The notes beneath the pieces were generated by a model. That model was not told the origin of the DNA and made no database searches. It saw only the letters and a program-made list of their open reading frames with translations. From contig CAVJWC010000002.1 in assembly GCA_963653425.1 (NCBI GenBank), positions 62,001 through 126,000 of the forward strand: a DNA stretch of 64,000 nucleotides. The letters are read 5' to 3'. A program made the position numbers and the translations under genes. Source of the stretch: UMGS692 sp963653425. Lineage in GTDB: Bacteria; Bacillota; Clostridia; Christensenellales; CAG-314. Of the stretch, positions 44,931 through 54,228 are shown in pieces. Numbering within the stretch: the first letter of the stretch is position 1; each line of letters begins with the position of its first letter.

Positions 44931-46111
44931 AAAAGATAACGTTGGTTTTGTTTTTGTCGTTGATCGTAGCTTCCGCGTGTCTTTTCTGCCGTGCGGATAC
45001 CGTTTACGCGGAAGAAAACTACGCCGACAGGTTTTATTATTATCTTAACGACTTCGTAGGCAAAAACCCCAAGCGCGAAGCTTTCACGCAGAACGAACAC
45101 TCCGCCGGCGAATATATAAGCGACCTTCTTTCGGGTTTCGGATATAACATTTCCCGTCAGGAATTCACACGGAACTATTCGGGTTACTATTCTGAAACGA
45201 CTCAGCTTTCTTCCTTTAACGTAATCGCAACCAAAAAAACCGCTTCTTCCAAAAAAACGGCTGTTCTGGGCGCGCATTACGACGCTTCCACGTCGGGAAC
45301 GGGAGCTTTCGACAACGGTTCGGGCGTAGCCGTTTTGCTTACCGTGGCGGAAGCCATGAAAGACGTTAAGCTCGACTATAACCTTCAGTTCGTCTTTTTC
45401 GGAGCGGAAGAACCCGGGCTTATCGGTTCGCAGGAATTTGCAAATTCTCTCGACAGCGGTAACGTTCTCGTCTACATCAACTTCGACGTGTGCGTGGGCG
45501 GAGACAAGCTTTTCGTGTATTGCGAAGACGTAAAAACCCCTCAGCTGGATTTCTTTGCCAAGGTCATAGACGAATGTAACGCGGACATAGAGGCGAGAGT
45601 GGATATGAAACCCGTTTTCGTATCATCTTCCATAAATCCCTACTATATCCATATAGGAATGAGAAGCGACAATCAGTCCTTCAAAAACAAAGGCATTCCT
45701 ACCGTAGACTTTTTCTCGGGAAGTCTCGACAATAGTTTCGGCGTGTACGTAGAGAATCCCGACGGTTCTTCGGTTATGCATACGTCGGCGGATAATCTGA
45801 CTTATTTTTCCAATAATGAAAATAAAGTTCGCAATCAGGCGGAATTTCTGGTAAAAACCGTCGTTAATAGCTTGACAAAAAGCGATTTTGAGTATACAAT
45901 GTGCAATGCAACGATGGTCAGCGAGAACGTCACTTCTTATCGTTATCCGCTTATCGCCTTTGCGGTTCTCAATCTTATCGCCATAGCGGTGGTTTTGCTG
46001 TTGAACGGCAGAAACAAACGCGACGCGACTTTCGGAGATTTGGGAGCAAAAGAGAAAAAGGAAATGTTTTCGGCTCCTAAGGACGACGACGTTTTCGAAT
46101 TTCGGAAATGA
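44927..46111 (+). CDS. Secreted, membrane-anchored M28 metallopeptidase
   Basis: A 394-residue zinc exopeptidase-like protein. An N-terminal signal (about 1-28, hydrophobic core then VYAEE) is followed by the catalytic domain: AHYDAST (H117, D119), GAFDNGSGVA with the bridging Asp, FFGAEEPGLIGSQ with the general-base Glu, and YINFDVCVGG. A C-terminal membrane helix (YPLIAFAVLNLIAIAVVLLL) and a cytoplasmic tail would anchor it with the enzyme outside. The stop codon is immediately followed by tRNA-Pro with no gap. Confidence 0.9.
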   Translation: MKKITLVLFLSLIVASACLFCRADTVYAEENYADRFYYYLNDFVGKNPKREAFTQNEHSAGEYISDLLSGFGYNISRQEFTRNYSGYYSETTQLSSFNVIATKKTASSKKTAVLGAHYDASTSGTGAFDNGSGVAVLLTVAEAMKDVKLDYNLQFVFFGAEEPGLIGSQEFANSLDSGNVLVYINFDVCVGGDKLFVYCEDVKTPQLDFFAKVIDECNADIEARVDMKPVFVSSSINPYYIHIGMRSDNQSFKNKGIPTVDFFSGSLDNSFGVYVENPDGSSVMHTSADNLTYFSNNENKVRNQAEFLVKTVVNSLTKSDFEYTMCNATMVSENVTSYRYPLIAFAVLNLIAIAVVLLLNGRNKRDATFGDLGAKEKKEMFSAPKDDDVFEFRK

Positions 46112-46188
46112 CTGGGTGTAGCGCAGTTTGGTAGCGCGCCAGAATGGGGTTCTGGAGGTCGCAAGTTCAATTCTTGTCACCCAGACCA
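46112..46188 (+). tRNA. tRNA-Pro (anticodon GGG)
   Basis: A 77-base cloverleaf: acceptor CTGGGTG/CACCCAG, D arm GCGCAGTTTGGTAGCGC, anticodon stem CCAGA/TCTGG with loop ATGGGGT (anticodon GGG), T arm with GTTCAATTC, discriminator A and encoded CCA. GGG reads CCC and CCU proline codons. It begins at the base after the M28 peptidase stop and is followed by a terminator, so it may be processed from the peptidase transcript. Confidence 0.95.
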
Positions 46189-46193
46189 CGAAA

Positions 46194-46222
46194 AAAAGGT
46201 AAATCTGTCGGATTTACCTTTT
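46194..46222 (+). terminator. Terminator after tRNA-Pro
   Basis: AAAAGGTAAATC with GATTTACCTTTT around a five-base loop; the T-rich right arm continues into TTCTCTTT. Confidence 0.85.
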
Positions 46223-46297
46223 CTCTTTATATCGGGTTTTTGTTTTGTCAAATATCGTAAGTCTTGTCTTTTACAAAGAACGCTTTTCATAAAAAGT

Positions 46298-46412
46298 CGG
46301 TAAGCCTTGCTTTCTGTCTTTTTTGGTAAGCGGTAAGTTTTGCTTTCTGTCTTTTGGTAAGCGGTAAGCTTTGTTTTCTGTTTTTTGGTAGGCGGAAGCT
46401 TTGCTTTTCCTG
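46298..46412. repeat. Degenerate 31-base tandem repeat, four copies
   Basis: Units of the type CGGTAAGTTTTGCTTTCTGT begin at about 46298, 46331, 46362 and 46393 (spacings 33, 31, 31). No spacers of unique sequence exist, so this is not a CRISPR array. Confidence 0.75.
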
Positions 46413-46689
46413 CGTTTTTATAAAGACCGGAAGACTTGTTTTTCGTTTCCCGTTTTCGACCGTTTCTTAACGCATTATCCCTGACTAAACATTTTCTCAT
46501 TTTTTGTTTAAGTTTATGTTAACAACGGAGCGGTTTTTGTCGTTTTTTCGTCGGCGTCGTTTTTTACCGAAATTATTGCGATTTTATCACAAATTCAGCC
46601 GAATGTGTAAGTCTATTTATACAAATCAAGCGAAAATGTCTATATAACTAAAATTTTCTTAAATTTTTTTTCGTGAGGATAAAGTTTGT

Positions 46690-46718
46690 TTGACTTTAAG
46701 GCTGAAAAACAATATAAT
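46690..46718 (+). promoter_or_regulatory. Promoter of the lipase gene
   Basis: TTGACT (46690-46695), 17-base spacer, TATAAT (46713-46718), about 70 bases of leader. Confidence 0.75.
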
Positions 46719-46793
46719 TTAACATAGAGTACACGAGAAAGGCATAAAGTATGTGACAGTCACGATGAAAGTATGATTAAAAAAGGTGAGAAA

Positions 46794-48128
46794 ATGGTTA
46801 AAAAAGGAAAATTACAAAAAAGAACGACGTTTTTGAGTCTTTTGTCGGTAACGGCGGCGGCTTTGATTTTCGTATGCGGAACGCTCGCGGGTTCGCCCGT
46901 GCAGACTGCAGACAGTCAGGAGTGGACTGCGCCCCGTATTCCCGTCGTTTCGGAAGAGAGCCTGCCTGAACCTGACGAAAGTTTGGTTTCTTCGGTTTTC
47001 GGCGGTCTTAACGAAAGTCAGATCGTTTCGGCTTTCGGCGACGGTCGGATTTCTTCGATTGCGACAACGGACGTGGGTTCCGCTTTGCAGATAAGTACAT
47101 ATCTGCCCGATAACACCCGCTACAAGAGCAAGAAACTCGCGCTCACGGCGTTGGATCTTTGTTCTGCCGTTCACCCGATGAAGGTTAAAAGCAAGTTCAC
47201 GGACAACGGTTTTTCGGTGGTTTCGCAGGTAAATTACGAAAAGGACAAAAGCGATCCTTCGCACACCGCGGCTTATACCGTCGGAAAACGCGTCGTTTTA
47301 TATAAAGGCGAGTTAAGAACGTTATACGCCGTCTGCGTGAGAGGAACGATGTACGGAGAATGGTATTCCAACTTCGATTTCGCGCCTTCCCGTTCGGAAG
47401 ATTCGCCCTTTGCGGAAAACTTCCTTTTTGCAGCCGAAGACGTTTTCTGGGGAGCTAAGGAAGTTATAGACGGCGACGAAAGAATTCTTGCGCCCGAGCC
47501 TTTGTTTCTCGTTACGGGTCACAGCAGAGGAGGAGCGGTGGCAAATCTTCTCGGACTGCTTTTTAACGCCGAATACGGCACGGACAACGTTTTCTGCTAC
47601 ACTTTCGCTTCGCCCAATACGAGAAAGAAGGAATACACGATAAGCACCGATTGCAGAAATATCTTTAACTATATAGGAAGTTCGGATATAGTTCCTCTTC
47701 TGCCCTTTTCCGAGTGGGGTTACGAACGCGTAGGCGTGGACGTTAAACTCGATTCGGTTTTTGCGCCTCAAACCCTCAACGAACTGGTTTCTTCCATGAC
47801 CAAGGCTTTTACGGAACTTGCGCCTACGGTCGGGAGTTATTACGGCGACAGACATTCTCTCACGGGAGCGGGGCTGTCGGAGGAAGGCATAACCCCCTTC
47901 GAACTTATGGCGGTTATTGTGAACTTCGTAAGCAACTTCTCGCTTTCGGGAGGAGGAAGTTCTTCCGTTGACGCCATGTCGATGCTTTCTTCCGAAAGCG
48001 ATTTCGCGCCCTTTATGGCAACGGTTGCGGAACTTACCGACAACAATTATTCGTTTGCGATCAGTATGCTTATTCAGCATATGCCCATTACGTATAAAGC
48101 AATGATAAAGCTCACGTTGGAGCTGTAG
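46794..48128 (+). CDS. Secreted class 3-type lipase/esterase
   Basis: A 444-residue alpha/beta hydrolase. A basic start and hydrophobic core (about 11-32, LSLLSVTAAALIFVCG) form a Sec signal. VTGHSRGGAVANLLGLLFN is the nucleophile elbow with S244, and NIFNYIGSSDIVPLLPF probably contains the acid Asp. The layout resembles Mbeg1-like/DUF2974 and class 3 lipases. The start at 46794 follows GGTGAG; an ATG 21 bases earlier lacks this. It precedes an ABC exporter pair by nine bases, but substrate links are unknown. Confidence 0.83.
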   Translation: MVKKGKLQKRTTFLSLLSVTAAALIFVCGTLAGSPVQTADSQEWTAPRIPVVSEESLPEPDESLVSSVFGGLNESQIVSAFGDGRISSIATTDVGSALQISTYLPDNTRYKSKKLALTALDLCSAVHPMKVKSKFTDNGFSVVSQVNYEKDKSDPSHTAAYTVGKRVVLYKGELRTLYAVCVRGTMYGEWYSNFDFAPSRSEDSPFAENFLFAAEDVFWGAKEVIDGDERILAPEPLFLVTGHSRGGAVANLLGLLFNAEYGTDNVFCYTFASPNTRKKEYTISTDCRNIFNYIGSSDIVPLLPFSEWGYERVGVDVKLDSVFAPQTLNELVSSMTKAFTELAPTVGSYYGDRHSLTGAGLSEEGITPFELMAVIVNFVSNFSLSGGGSSSVDAMSMLSSESDFAPFMATVAELTDNNYSFAISMLIQHMPITYKAMIKLTLEL

Positions 48129-48137
48129 GAGAGAAAG

Positions 48138-48839
48138 ATGGCTTATATAGAGTTCAATAACGTATGCAAGATTTATAAAAGCGGAGATAACGAAATCTAC
48201 GCGCTTGACAGAATGACTTTTACCGTTGAAAAAGGCGAACTCTGCGTTATGGTAGGACCGAGCGGAGCGGGCAAAACCACCCTTCTCAACATTCTCGGCG
48301 GAATGGACAGCGTGACGACGGGAACGGTAAAGCTTGACGGAAGAGTGATAAGTTCTTTTAACGAAAGAGAGCTTACCGATTACAGAAGAACGGACGTAGG
48401 TTTCGTATTCCAGTTCTATAACCTCGTTCAGAACCTTACCGCCAAGGAAAACGTAGAGCTTTCGGCGGAGATATGCAAAGGCAGTCTTAACGCGGAAGAA
48501 GTTCTCGGCGAAGTCGGACTGAGCGGAAGAATCAACAACTTTCCCGCGCAACTTTCGGGCGGTGAACAGCAGAGAGTTTCGATAGCCCGCGCTCTTGCCA
48601 AGAATCCCAAGATCATTCTTTGCGACGAACCTACGGGCGCTCTGGATTACAACACGGGCAAGCAGGTTCTCAAACTCTTGCAGGACACGTGCAGACAGAC
48701 GGGAAAAACGGTTATAATTATCACGCATAACGGAGCTTTGACGCAGATAGCCGACAGAGTTATAAAAGTCAAGAACGGACAGGCGGTTTCCATAGAAACC
48801 AACGCAAATCCCGTTCCCGTGGAGAATATCGAGTGGTGA
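48138..48839 (+). CDS. ABC transporter ATPase, MacB/LolD family
   Basis: A 233-residue ATPase. Walker A GPSGAGKT is at 40-47, the signature LSGGEQQ begins at 139, followed by IILCDEPTGALD and the switch His in IIITHN. It pairs with the FtsX-type permease encoded four bases downstream. Such MacB-like complexes are mechanotransmitters or exporters of peptides and lipoproteins, and do not usually import. Confidence 0.93.
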   Translation: MAYIEFNNVCKIYKSGDNEIYALDRMTFTVEKGELCVMVGPSGAGKTTLLNILGGMDSVTTGTVKLDGRVISSFNERELTDYRRTDVGFVFQFYNLVQNLTAKENVELSAEICKGSLNAEEVLGEVGLSGRINNFPAQLSGGEQQRVSIARALAKNPKIILCDEPTGALDYNTGKQVLKLLQDTCRQTGKTVIIITHNGALTQIADRVIKVKNGQAVSIETNANPVPVENIEW

Positions 48840-48843
48840 CAAT

Positions 48844-51621
48844 ATGCAGAAAATCGTAAAAAGAACAAGAAATAAGAACGTTTTCCGCGATATAAAAGGA
48901 AGTCTCAACCGTTTTCTGTCCATTATGTTCATAGTGGCTCTCGGCGCAGGTTTTATGGCTGGACTTTTCGCTACGTCGCCCGATATGTACGACACGGTAG
49001 ACGCGTATATGACGGAATACAAGTATTACGACCTCGATCTGAAATCCACGCTCGGTTTTTCCAAAGACGACGTGGAGAAGATAACCGAAATATCGAGCGT
49101 CGACGAAATTCAGGGCGTGAACGTCGTCGATATGGAAATGAAAACTCAGGGCGACGACAACTACACGTCGAGAATTTTCGCTTTGCTTGACGAAAACAAC
49201 AAAACCACGCTCAATAATTTTATTCTGAAAGAAGGCAGACTTCCCGAAAGCGACGGAGAATGCGTGGTTCAGTCGGTTATGGGCAAATATCTCGGCGGTT
49301 CGCTTAAAGTAGGCGACGTTTTAACGCCCACTGCCGTCAGCGGAACGGATATTTACGCGCTTTTCCGCTCGGCTATGAAGACGGATAAACTTACCGTAGT
49401 AGGTTTCGTGGAAAGCCCCGGCTGTATATCCATAACGTCCGAAGCCACTCTCGTGGGAACGGGTTCGATAGGACTTAATATCTACGTTAAAAACGACTTT
49501 TTCGACGTGGATTATTATTCCGACGTTTTCGTAACGATAAAAGGAGCGAGAAATTACAACACTTTTACGGATGAGTACGAAACGTTTATAAGCAATTCGC
49601 TCGAGCCTTTCGAGAAACTCGGAAAAGAGCGCGCGCCTCTTCGCGTGGAAGAAATGAAAAAACAGACCGACGCGCTTTTAAGCACGCTTCAGGGTCTTAT
49701 AGACAAGTACGAAGAGATAGTAGCCGTTCATAAGGCTCTCGACGAAGACGCGCTCAAAAGAATAGAAGCCAACGAAAAGACAGCCGCTCTCGTCGAAAAG
49801 ACCGATCCGGAGCTTGCCGAGCAACTCAGAAAAGTCAACGAAGAACTCAGAAAGACTCTGAGCGATCCCGACGGTTCGGACGAAAAGATGCTCGAAAGCC
49901 TCAAAGAGAAAAAGGCTCAGTACGAAAAGACCATAGCTTCGTTGACCGCGACTTCCTGGATAACGATGACGCGTTCGGATTCCTCGGGCTTTTCGTCCTT
50001 TGAAAGCAACGTAGGAAAGGTTTCCGCTCTTTCAAAGATTTTCCCCGTATTCTTCTTCGTGGTGGCTCTTCTGGTGTCGCTCACGACGATGACGAGACTG
50101 GTGGACGAACAGCGCGGACAGATAGGAACGCTCAAAGGCTTGGGCTTCTCTACGGGCAACATTTTAGGCGAATACCTTCTTTACGGATTCCTTGCCTCCC
50201 TTCTCGGTTGCGTGATAGGTTTCTCGATAGGTTTCGTGCTTTTCCCCAAGGCGATAAGCTCGGCTTACGCTATGATGTTTATAATTCCCGAAACGATAAC
50301 TCCCATTCGTTGGGAAATCGTTTTATGGGTTGCGCCCGTAACCATAGGAAGCATACTGCTTGCTACGTTATGGGCGGCTTGGACGGAATGCAGATCGGTT
50401 CCCGCCGTTTTGATGCAACCCAAAGCGCCCGCCGCAGGAAAGAGAATTCTGCTCGAAAGAATTCCGTTTATCTGGAATCATCTGTCTTTCATTCACAAGG
50501 TTACCTGCAGAAACCTTTTCCGTTATAAAAAGCGTCTGTTTATGACCATTATAGGCGTAGCCGGTTGCAGTGCGCTTCTCGTGGCGGGATTCGGCATAAG
50601 AGACTCGGTAAACGATATAGTCGACAAGCAGTTTCAGGAGCTTTACCATTATAACCTCTGTATAATGGGAAGCGATATAAACGCAATGAAAAACGACGCT
50701 TCGCTTCAGGCGATACTCGGAAACAAGGCTTATATAGAAAACAGCAGTATCTTTTCCGAAAGTCAGGGCTACGCTATAGTAGGCGACAAAAAACAGAAGC
50801 TGACGATAAGCGTTCCCGAAGATCCGTCGGTTTTCGGCGAACTCGTAATTTTAAGAGAGAGAAAGTCGGGTAAAACCATTCCCTTCACCGACGAAGGCGT
50901 AATTCTTACCGAGAAACTGTGCGAAACCATGGGAATAAAAGTGGGCGACGAGATTACTCTCGAAGCTTACGACGGAAGCACGGGAAAAATCGTGGTTACG
51001 GGCATATGCGAGAACCATATATCGTCCTTTGCGTATATTTCCGAATCGAGATATAAAGAAACTTTCGGATCGGATCCCTATTACTCGGTATTTTTATGCA
51101 GAGCGCCCGAAGGAGTCAACGCAAGTAAGCTTACGTCGGACATTATCGCCTGCGAAAGCGTGCTTTACGCATATTCTTCCTCGACGGTTATAAACTCTTT
51201 CAGCGAATCCATAAAGAGTATCGACGGAGTCGTCGGAGTGCTTATAATCGCTGCGGGACTGCTGTGCGTAGTGGTTCTTTATAACCTCACCAACGTAAAC
51301 ATCTGCGAGAGAAAGAAGGAAATCGCAACGCTGAAAGTTCTGGGCTTCCACAAACGCGAAGTGGAGAACTACATCTTCCGCGAAATCAACACGCTGAGCG
51401 TTATGGGAACGCTTTTAGGTCTCGTGATAGGCACGTGGTTACACGCGTTCATAGTTAAAACGGTAGAAATCGACGTTGTTATGTTCGGACGTGACATTTA
51501 CTTCACGAGCTTCCTTATCGCCTTCGCTATATCTATGGTATTTACTTTGATAGTAAACTTCATTATGCGCGGACAGATAAGAAAAATCGATATGGTCGAA
51601 GCCATGAAAGCCAACGAGTAA
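48844..51621 (+). CDS. FtsX-family ABC permease
   Basis: A 925-residue permease with two FtsX units. TM1 (about 20-40) precedes a large extracytoplasmic region to about residue 390, which includes a Lys/Glu-rich helical stretch (about 260-375) probably forming a coiled coil. Three membrane helices follow (about 395-520), then a second extracytoplasmic domain after another helix near 575, and three final helices (about 790-915). The length and two-domain form match exporters of the YknZ/bacitracin-resistance type. It works with the preceding ATPase. Cargo is unknown. Confidence 0.9.
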   Translation: MQKIVKRTRNKNVFRDIKGSLNRFLSIMFIVALGAGFMAGLFATSPDMYDTVDAYMTEYKYYDLDLKSTLGFSKDDVEKITEISSVDEIQGVNVVDMEMKTQGDDNYTSRIFALLDENNKTTLNNFILKEGRLPESDGECVVQSVMGKYLGGSLKVGDVLTPTAVSGTDIYALFRSAMKTDKLTVVGFVESPGCISITSEATLVGTGSIGLNIYVKNDFFDVDYYSDVFVTIKGARNYNTFTDEYETFISNSLEPFEKLGKERAPLRVEEMKKQTDALLSTLQGLIDKYEEIVAVHKALDEDALKRIEANEKTAALVEKTDPELAEQLRKVNEELRKTLSDPDGSDEKMLESLKEKKAQYEKTIASLTATSWITMTRSDSSGFSSFESNVGKVSALSKIFPVFFFVVALLVSLTTMTRLVDEQRGQIGTLKGLGFSTGNILGEYLLYGFLASLLGCVIGFSIGFVLFPKAISSAYAMMFIIPETITPIRWEIVLWVAPVTIGSILLATLWAAWTECRSVPAVLMQPKAPAAGKRILLERIPFIWNHLSFIHKVTCRNLFRYKKRLFMTIIGVAGCSALLVAGFGIRDSVNDIVDKQFQELYHYNLCIMGSDINAMKNDASLQAILGNKAYIENSSIFSESQGYAIVGDKKQKLTISVPEDPSVFGELVILRERKSGKTIPFTDEGVILTEKLCETMGIKVGDEITLEAYDGSTGKIVVTGICENHISSFAYISESRYKETFGSDPYYSVFLCRAPEGVNASKLTSDIIACESVLYAYSSSTVINSFSESIKSIDGVVGVLIIAAGLLCVVVLYNLTNVNICERKKEIATLKVLGFHKREVENYIFREINTLSVMGTLLGLVIGTWLHAFIVKTVEIDVVMFGRDIYFTSFLIAFAISMVFTLIVNFIMRGQIRKIDMVEAMKANE

Positions 51622-51689
51622 ACGTTGTTTTTCAGTCGGCTTACGACTTGTGCGAACTAAAATAATCGGCGCAAAAGGAGAAGGAGAGA

Positions 51690-52043
51690 ATGAAAAACGA
51701 TATTACCGAAAAGTACGGGAAATTCTACGACGACGCGATAAAGTTCTGGGGAGAGGACGCTCAGCTCAGAATGTGCATAGAAGAAATGAGCGAACTCACC
51801 AAAGAGCTTTGTAAGTATTTCAGGCTTGTAAACGCTCACGAAGACACGCCCGAGGTAAGAGAAAAGATAGAAGAAAACAGACGCCACGTCATAGAAGAGA
51901 CCGCCGACGTTTACAATATGATCGATCAGGTCGCGAGAATATTCGGCGAGGACGAAGTATATAAAATGCGCGAAGAAAAGATTTTGCGCACGGCAGGCAG
52001 ACTCGACGAATATATAAAGCGTTACGGACTCTCGGATAAGTAA
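51690..52043 (+). CDS. MazG-like nucleotide pyrophosphohydrolase
   Basis: A 117-residue all-helical protein. CIEEMSELTKELCK and VIEETADVYNMIDQ provide the ExxE...ExxD metal-binding pattern of the MazG/dUTPase-like superfamily. Likely cleans up abnormal NTPs, but phage-type and house-cleaning forms cannot be told apart. GGAGAAGGAGAG precedes the ATG. The final codons (DK-stop) are the first unit of a 25-base tandem repeat. Confidence 0.82.
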   Translation: MKNDITEKYGKFYDDAIKFWGEDAQLRMCIEEMSELTKELCKYFRLVNAHEDTPEVREKIEENRRHVIEETADVYNMIDQVARIFGEDEVYKMREEKILRTAGRLDEYIKRYGLSDK

Positions 52044-52134
52044 AACGAAGCGACTTTCCGATAAGTAAAACGGATTGATTTCCGTATAAGTGGGACGAAT
52101 TGATTTTCCGATAAGTAAGACGAACCGACCGAAA
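52035..52134. repeat. 25-base tandem repeat starting in the MazG-like stop codon
   Basis: GATAAGTAAAACGAAGCGACTTTCC-type units (shown here only as their start GATAAG) begin at 52035, 52060, 52085 and 52110, exactly 25 bases apart, with increasing divergence. The first includes the stop codon. Confidence 0.8.
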
Positions 52135-52149
52135 AACAACGAAAAAAGC

Positions 52150-52179
52150 AAAGCCACGGGATAAGTTTTCCGTGGCTTT
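52150..52179. terminator. Bidirectional terminator between mazG-like and hpt
   Basis: Ten-base stem AAAGCCACGG (52150-52159) with CCGTGGCTTT (52170-52179). On the minus strand a TTTGCTTTTTT run follows, so it serves the hpt transcript best. Confidence 0.8.
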
Positions 52180-52268
52180 AGTTTACGTTTTTAATTAAAT
52201 ACTTTTTGGCGAAATCGGCGTTCTTCGGTTCAATTCAACCCTTTTCCGCCGAAACCCTTTTCGGAAGT

Positions 52269-52823
52269 TTATTCTTCTTCCTCTTCTTTGGTCTGCTTAT
52301 AAACGCCTATATCTTCGAGGTTGCGGTACTGTTCGTTAAGGTCGAGACCGTAACCGATAATGAATTCGTCTGGAATTTCAAATCCGAGGTAGTCGATGGG
52401 GATATGTACGCGTCTGCGTGCGGGCTTGGAAAGAAGAGTGCATATTCTTACCGATTCCGCGCCTCTGTTTTTAAGCATTCTCATTATATAGTCGAGAGAA
52501 ACGCCCGAATCGACGATGTCTTCTACGATAATTATATTTCTGCCGTCAACGGAAGTGTCAAGGTCTTTAAGAAGTCTGACTTCTCCGCTCGTCGTCGTTC
52601 CCGCGCCGTAAGAAGATATAGCCATAAATTCGATGTTTACGTCGATATCGATAGCTCTTACGAGGTCGGCAAAGAACATTACCGCGCCTTTAAGTATGCA
52701 GATGAGCAGAGGAGTGGATTTATAACGGTAGTCGTCGGAAATCTCTTTGCCTAATTCGGCTACGCGTTTGTCAATATCTTCCTTGGAAATCAGAACCCGT
52801 TCCATATCCTTGTGTGTTTTCAT
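52269..52823 (-). CDS. hpt: Hypoxanthine phosphoribosyltransferase
   Basis: A 184-residue purine salvage enzyme. ILKGAVMFFADL is the pyrophosphate loop, IIIVEDIVDSGVSL the PRPP-binding motif and FIIGYGLDLNEQYRNL the C-terminal purine-site block. It ends in a run of five Glu. It overlaps tilS by four bases, and the tilS-hpt pair is a standard Bacillota arrangement (usually followed by ftsH, which is absent here). Confidence 0.95.
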   Translation of the reverse strand: MKTHKDMERVLISKEDIDKRVAELGKEISDDYRYKSTPLLICILKGAVMFFADLVRAIDIDVNIEFMAISSYGAGTTTSGEVRLLKDLDTSVDGRNIIIVEDIVDSGVSLDYIMRMLKNRGAESVRICTLLSKPARRRVHIPIDYLGFEIPDEFIIGYGLDLNEQYRNLEDIGVYKQTKEEEEE

Positions 52824-54193
52824 TTGTTTACCCTCCGTTTAGTTATGGAAATATAATATATGTTTTCCGCGGAAAAATCTTTCGCTCTCAGATTTTCGCT
52901 TATTTCCGCTCCGCATACGGCGTAAACCGTACCGCCGAGGCATATAAGCGGAAGTCCTCCGCGAATATCCGCAGGAATTTTTCGTTCTATAAAAAAGTCT
53001 TTGAGTTTTTTGTTCTTACCGCCGAACTTCCTGAACCCGTCGCCTTCCTTTCTTACTCTTACGACGGCGTTTTCGGGAAGTCCCGACAGGTCGGCTGTAA
53101 GCGTTCTGAGTCCTTCGTCCGAAGCCTTATAAGACCTGCTTAAAGTCACGACGTAATCTCCGAATTCCAGCCGTCCCTTTTCTTTGAGAAGGGAAAACGG
53201 AACTTCTTTAACGGAAGACGGCTTTTTCTGCGCGTTTTTGCTTATAAAGAGTTTGCCGAAACTCGTGTATGCGCGAAGCCCTTTGTGAAGAGCCGTTTCC
53301 TTTCCGCTGAGATTACCCGAAAGAGCGCATAAAGCCGAAATGTGTTTTTCTTCCGCGTCGACGAGCGCGCCCAAAGCTACGAGCATTCTCTTTATAACCC
53401 GCGTTTTTATCGCCTGATGAAGACCGTTGAGCGTTTCGGTTTCTATATATACCGAAAGAGCGTTTTCTTCCGACTTGTTTTCGGTAAATGGAACGAAACC
53501 CTGTCCGTAGTCGGCAAAAAAGGGTATTTTTCGTGCTTCCGAGTTAAGAAAGTCCGAATCCACCGAAGTTCTCGACGCAAGCGCGCATATGGACTTTTTC
53601 GCACCGCCGTAGCAGGCTTCGAGTTCGGGCAGAACTTTAAGCCGAACGTAATTTCTGCGGTAATCGGTGTCGTAGTTGGTGTAGTCTTCCACGAATTCCA
53701 CGCCGTTTTCTTTGGCGTAAGCAAGAATTTCGGCTTTGGTCATACCGAGAAGAGGTCTGAAAGCGCCGTCCGACAGAACTTTCATTCCGTTGAGTCCGTC
53801 CGTTCCGCAACCCCGAAGAAGATGCATAATCACCGTTTCCGCCTGATCGTCGGCGTGATGGGCAAAAGCCACGTAATCCATACTTCCTTTATGGCGGGCA
53901 ATGGCTTCGTGACGAAGAATCCTCGCCGCCGTTTCCACGCTGAGCCCTTTCTCGCGCGCGAAAGAAGGAACGTCCGCGCTTTCGATATGACACGGGACGC
54001 CTTTAACGTCGCATATTCTTTTTGTGAACAGGGCGTCGGACATACCTTCCGGTCTGATGTTGTGATTGACGGTAACGGCTTCCAACCTGTATCGGTTTTC
54101 CTTTACGAGTAAATCCAGCATAACCATACTGTCCGCGCCTCCGCTGAGAGCGAGCAGTAAACCCGTTCCCTCGGGAAGTTTAGGAATAGTCAT
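52820..54193 (-). CDS. tilS: tRNA(Ile)-lysidine synthase
   Basis: A 457-residue PP-loop enzyme that converts C34 of tRNA-Ile(CAU) to lysidine. LALSGGADSMVMLDLL is the PP-loop, FAHHADDQAETVIMHLLRGCGTDGL the second ATP/tRNA motif, and the C-terminal part carries the TilS substrate-binding domain. The family start MTIPKLPEGTGLLLALSGG fixes the ATG, which has no Shine-Dalgarno sequence and lies at the predicted transcription start. It is essential in most bacteria. Confidence 0.94.
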   Translation of the reverse strand: MTIPKLPEGTGLLLALSGGADSMVMLDLLVKENRYRLEAVTVNHNIRPEGMSDALFTKRICDVKGVPCHIESADVPSFAREKGLSVETAARILRHEAIARHKGSMDYVAFAHHADDQAETVIMHLLRGCGTDGLNGMKVLSDGAFRPLLGMTKAEILAYAKENGVEFVEDYTNYDTDYRRNYVRLKVLPELEACYGGAKKSICALASRTSVDSDFLNSEARKIPFFADYGQGFVPFTENKSEENALSVYIETETLNGLHQAIKTRVIKRMLVALGALVDAEEKHISALCALSGNLSGKETALHKGLRAYTSFGKLFISKNAQKKPSSVKEVPFSLLKEKGRLEFGDYVVTLSRSYKASDEGLRTLTADLSGLPENAVVRVRKEGDGFRKFGGKNKKLKDFFIERKIPADIRGGLPLICLGGTVYAVCGAEISENLRAKDFSAENIYYISITKRRVNK

Positions 54194-54199
54194 TCTTTA

Positions 54200-54228
54200 A
54201 GTATAAACAAAATCGCCCTTAAAAGCAA
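54200..54228 (-). promoter_or_regulatory. Promoter of tilS; start point at the ATG
   Basis: On the minus strand TTGCTT (54228-54223), 17-base spacer, TATACT (54205-54200). The A of the tilS ATG is the seventh base after the -10 box, as at dusB. The spacer contains one arm of an inverted repeat: AAAATCGCCCT (54209-54219) faces AGGGCGATTTT (54287-54297). Confidence 0.65.

Larger units (their letters stand above)
46189..46689. other. Non-coding region downstream of tRNA-Pro
   Basis: Holds the tRNA terminator, a 31-base tandem repeat (46298-46412) and a long AT-rich stretch (46500-46690) leading to the lipase promoter. No gene is seen on either strand. Confidence 0.65.

Noticed and set aside
46298..46412. 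CRISPR array
   Set aside because: Repeats are contiguous and degenerate, without unique spacers; no cas genes are present. The same holds for the 25-base array at 52035.
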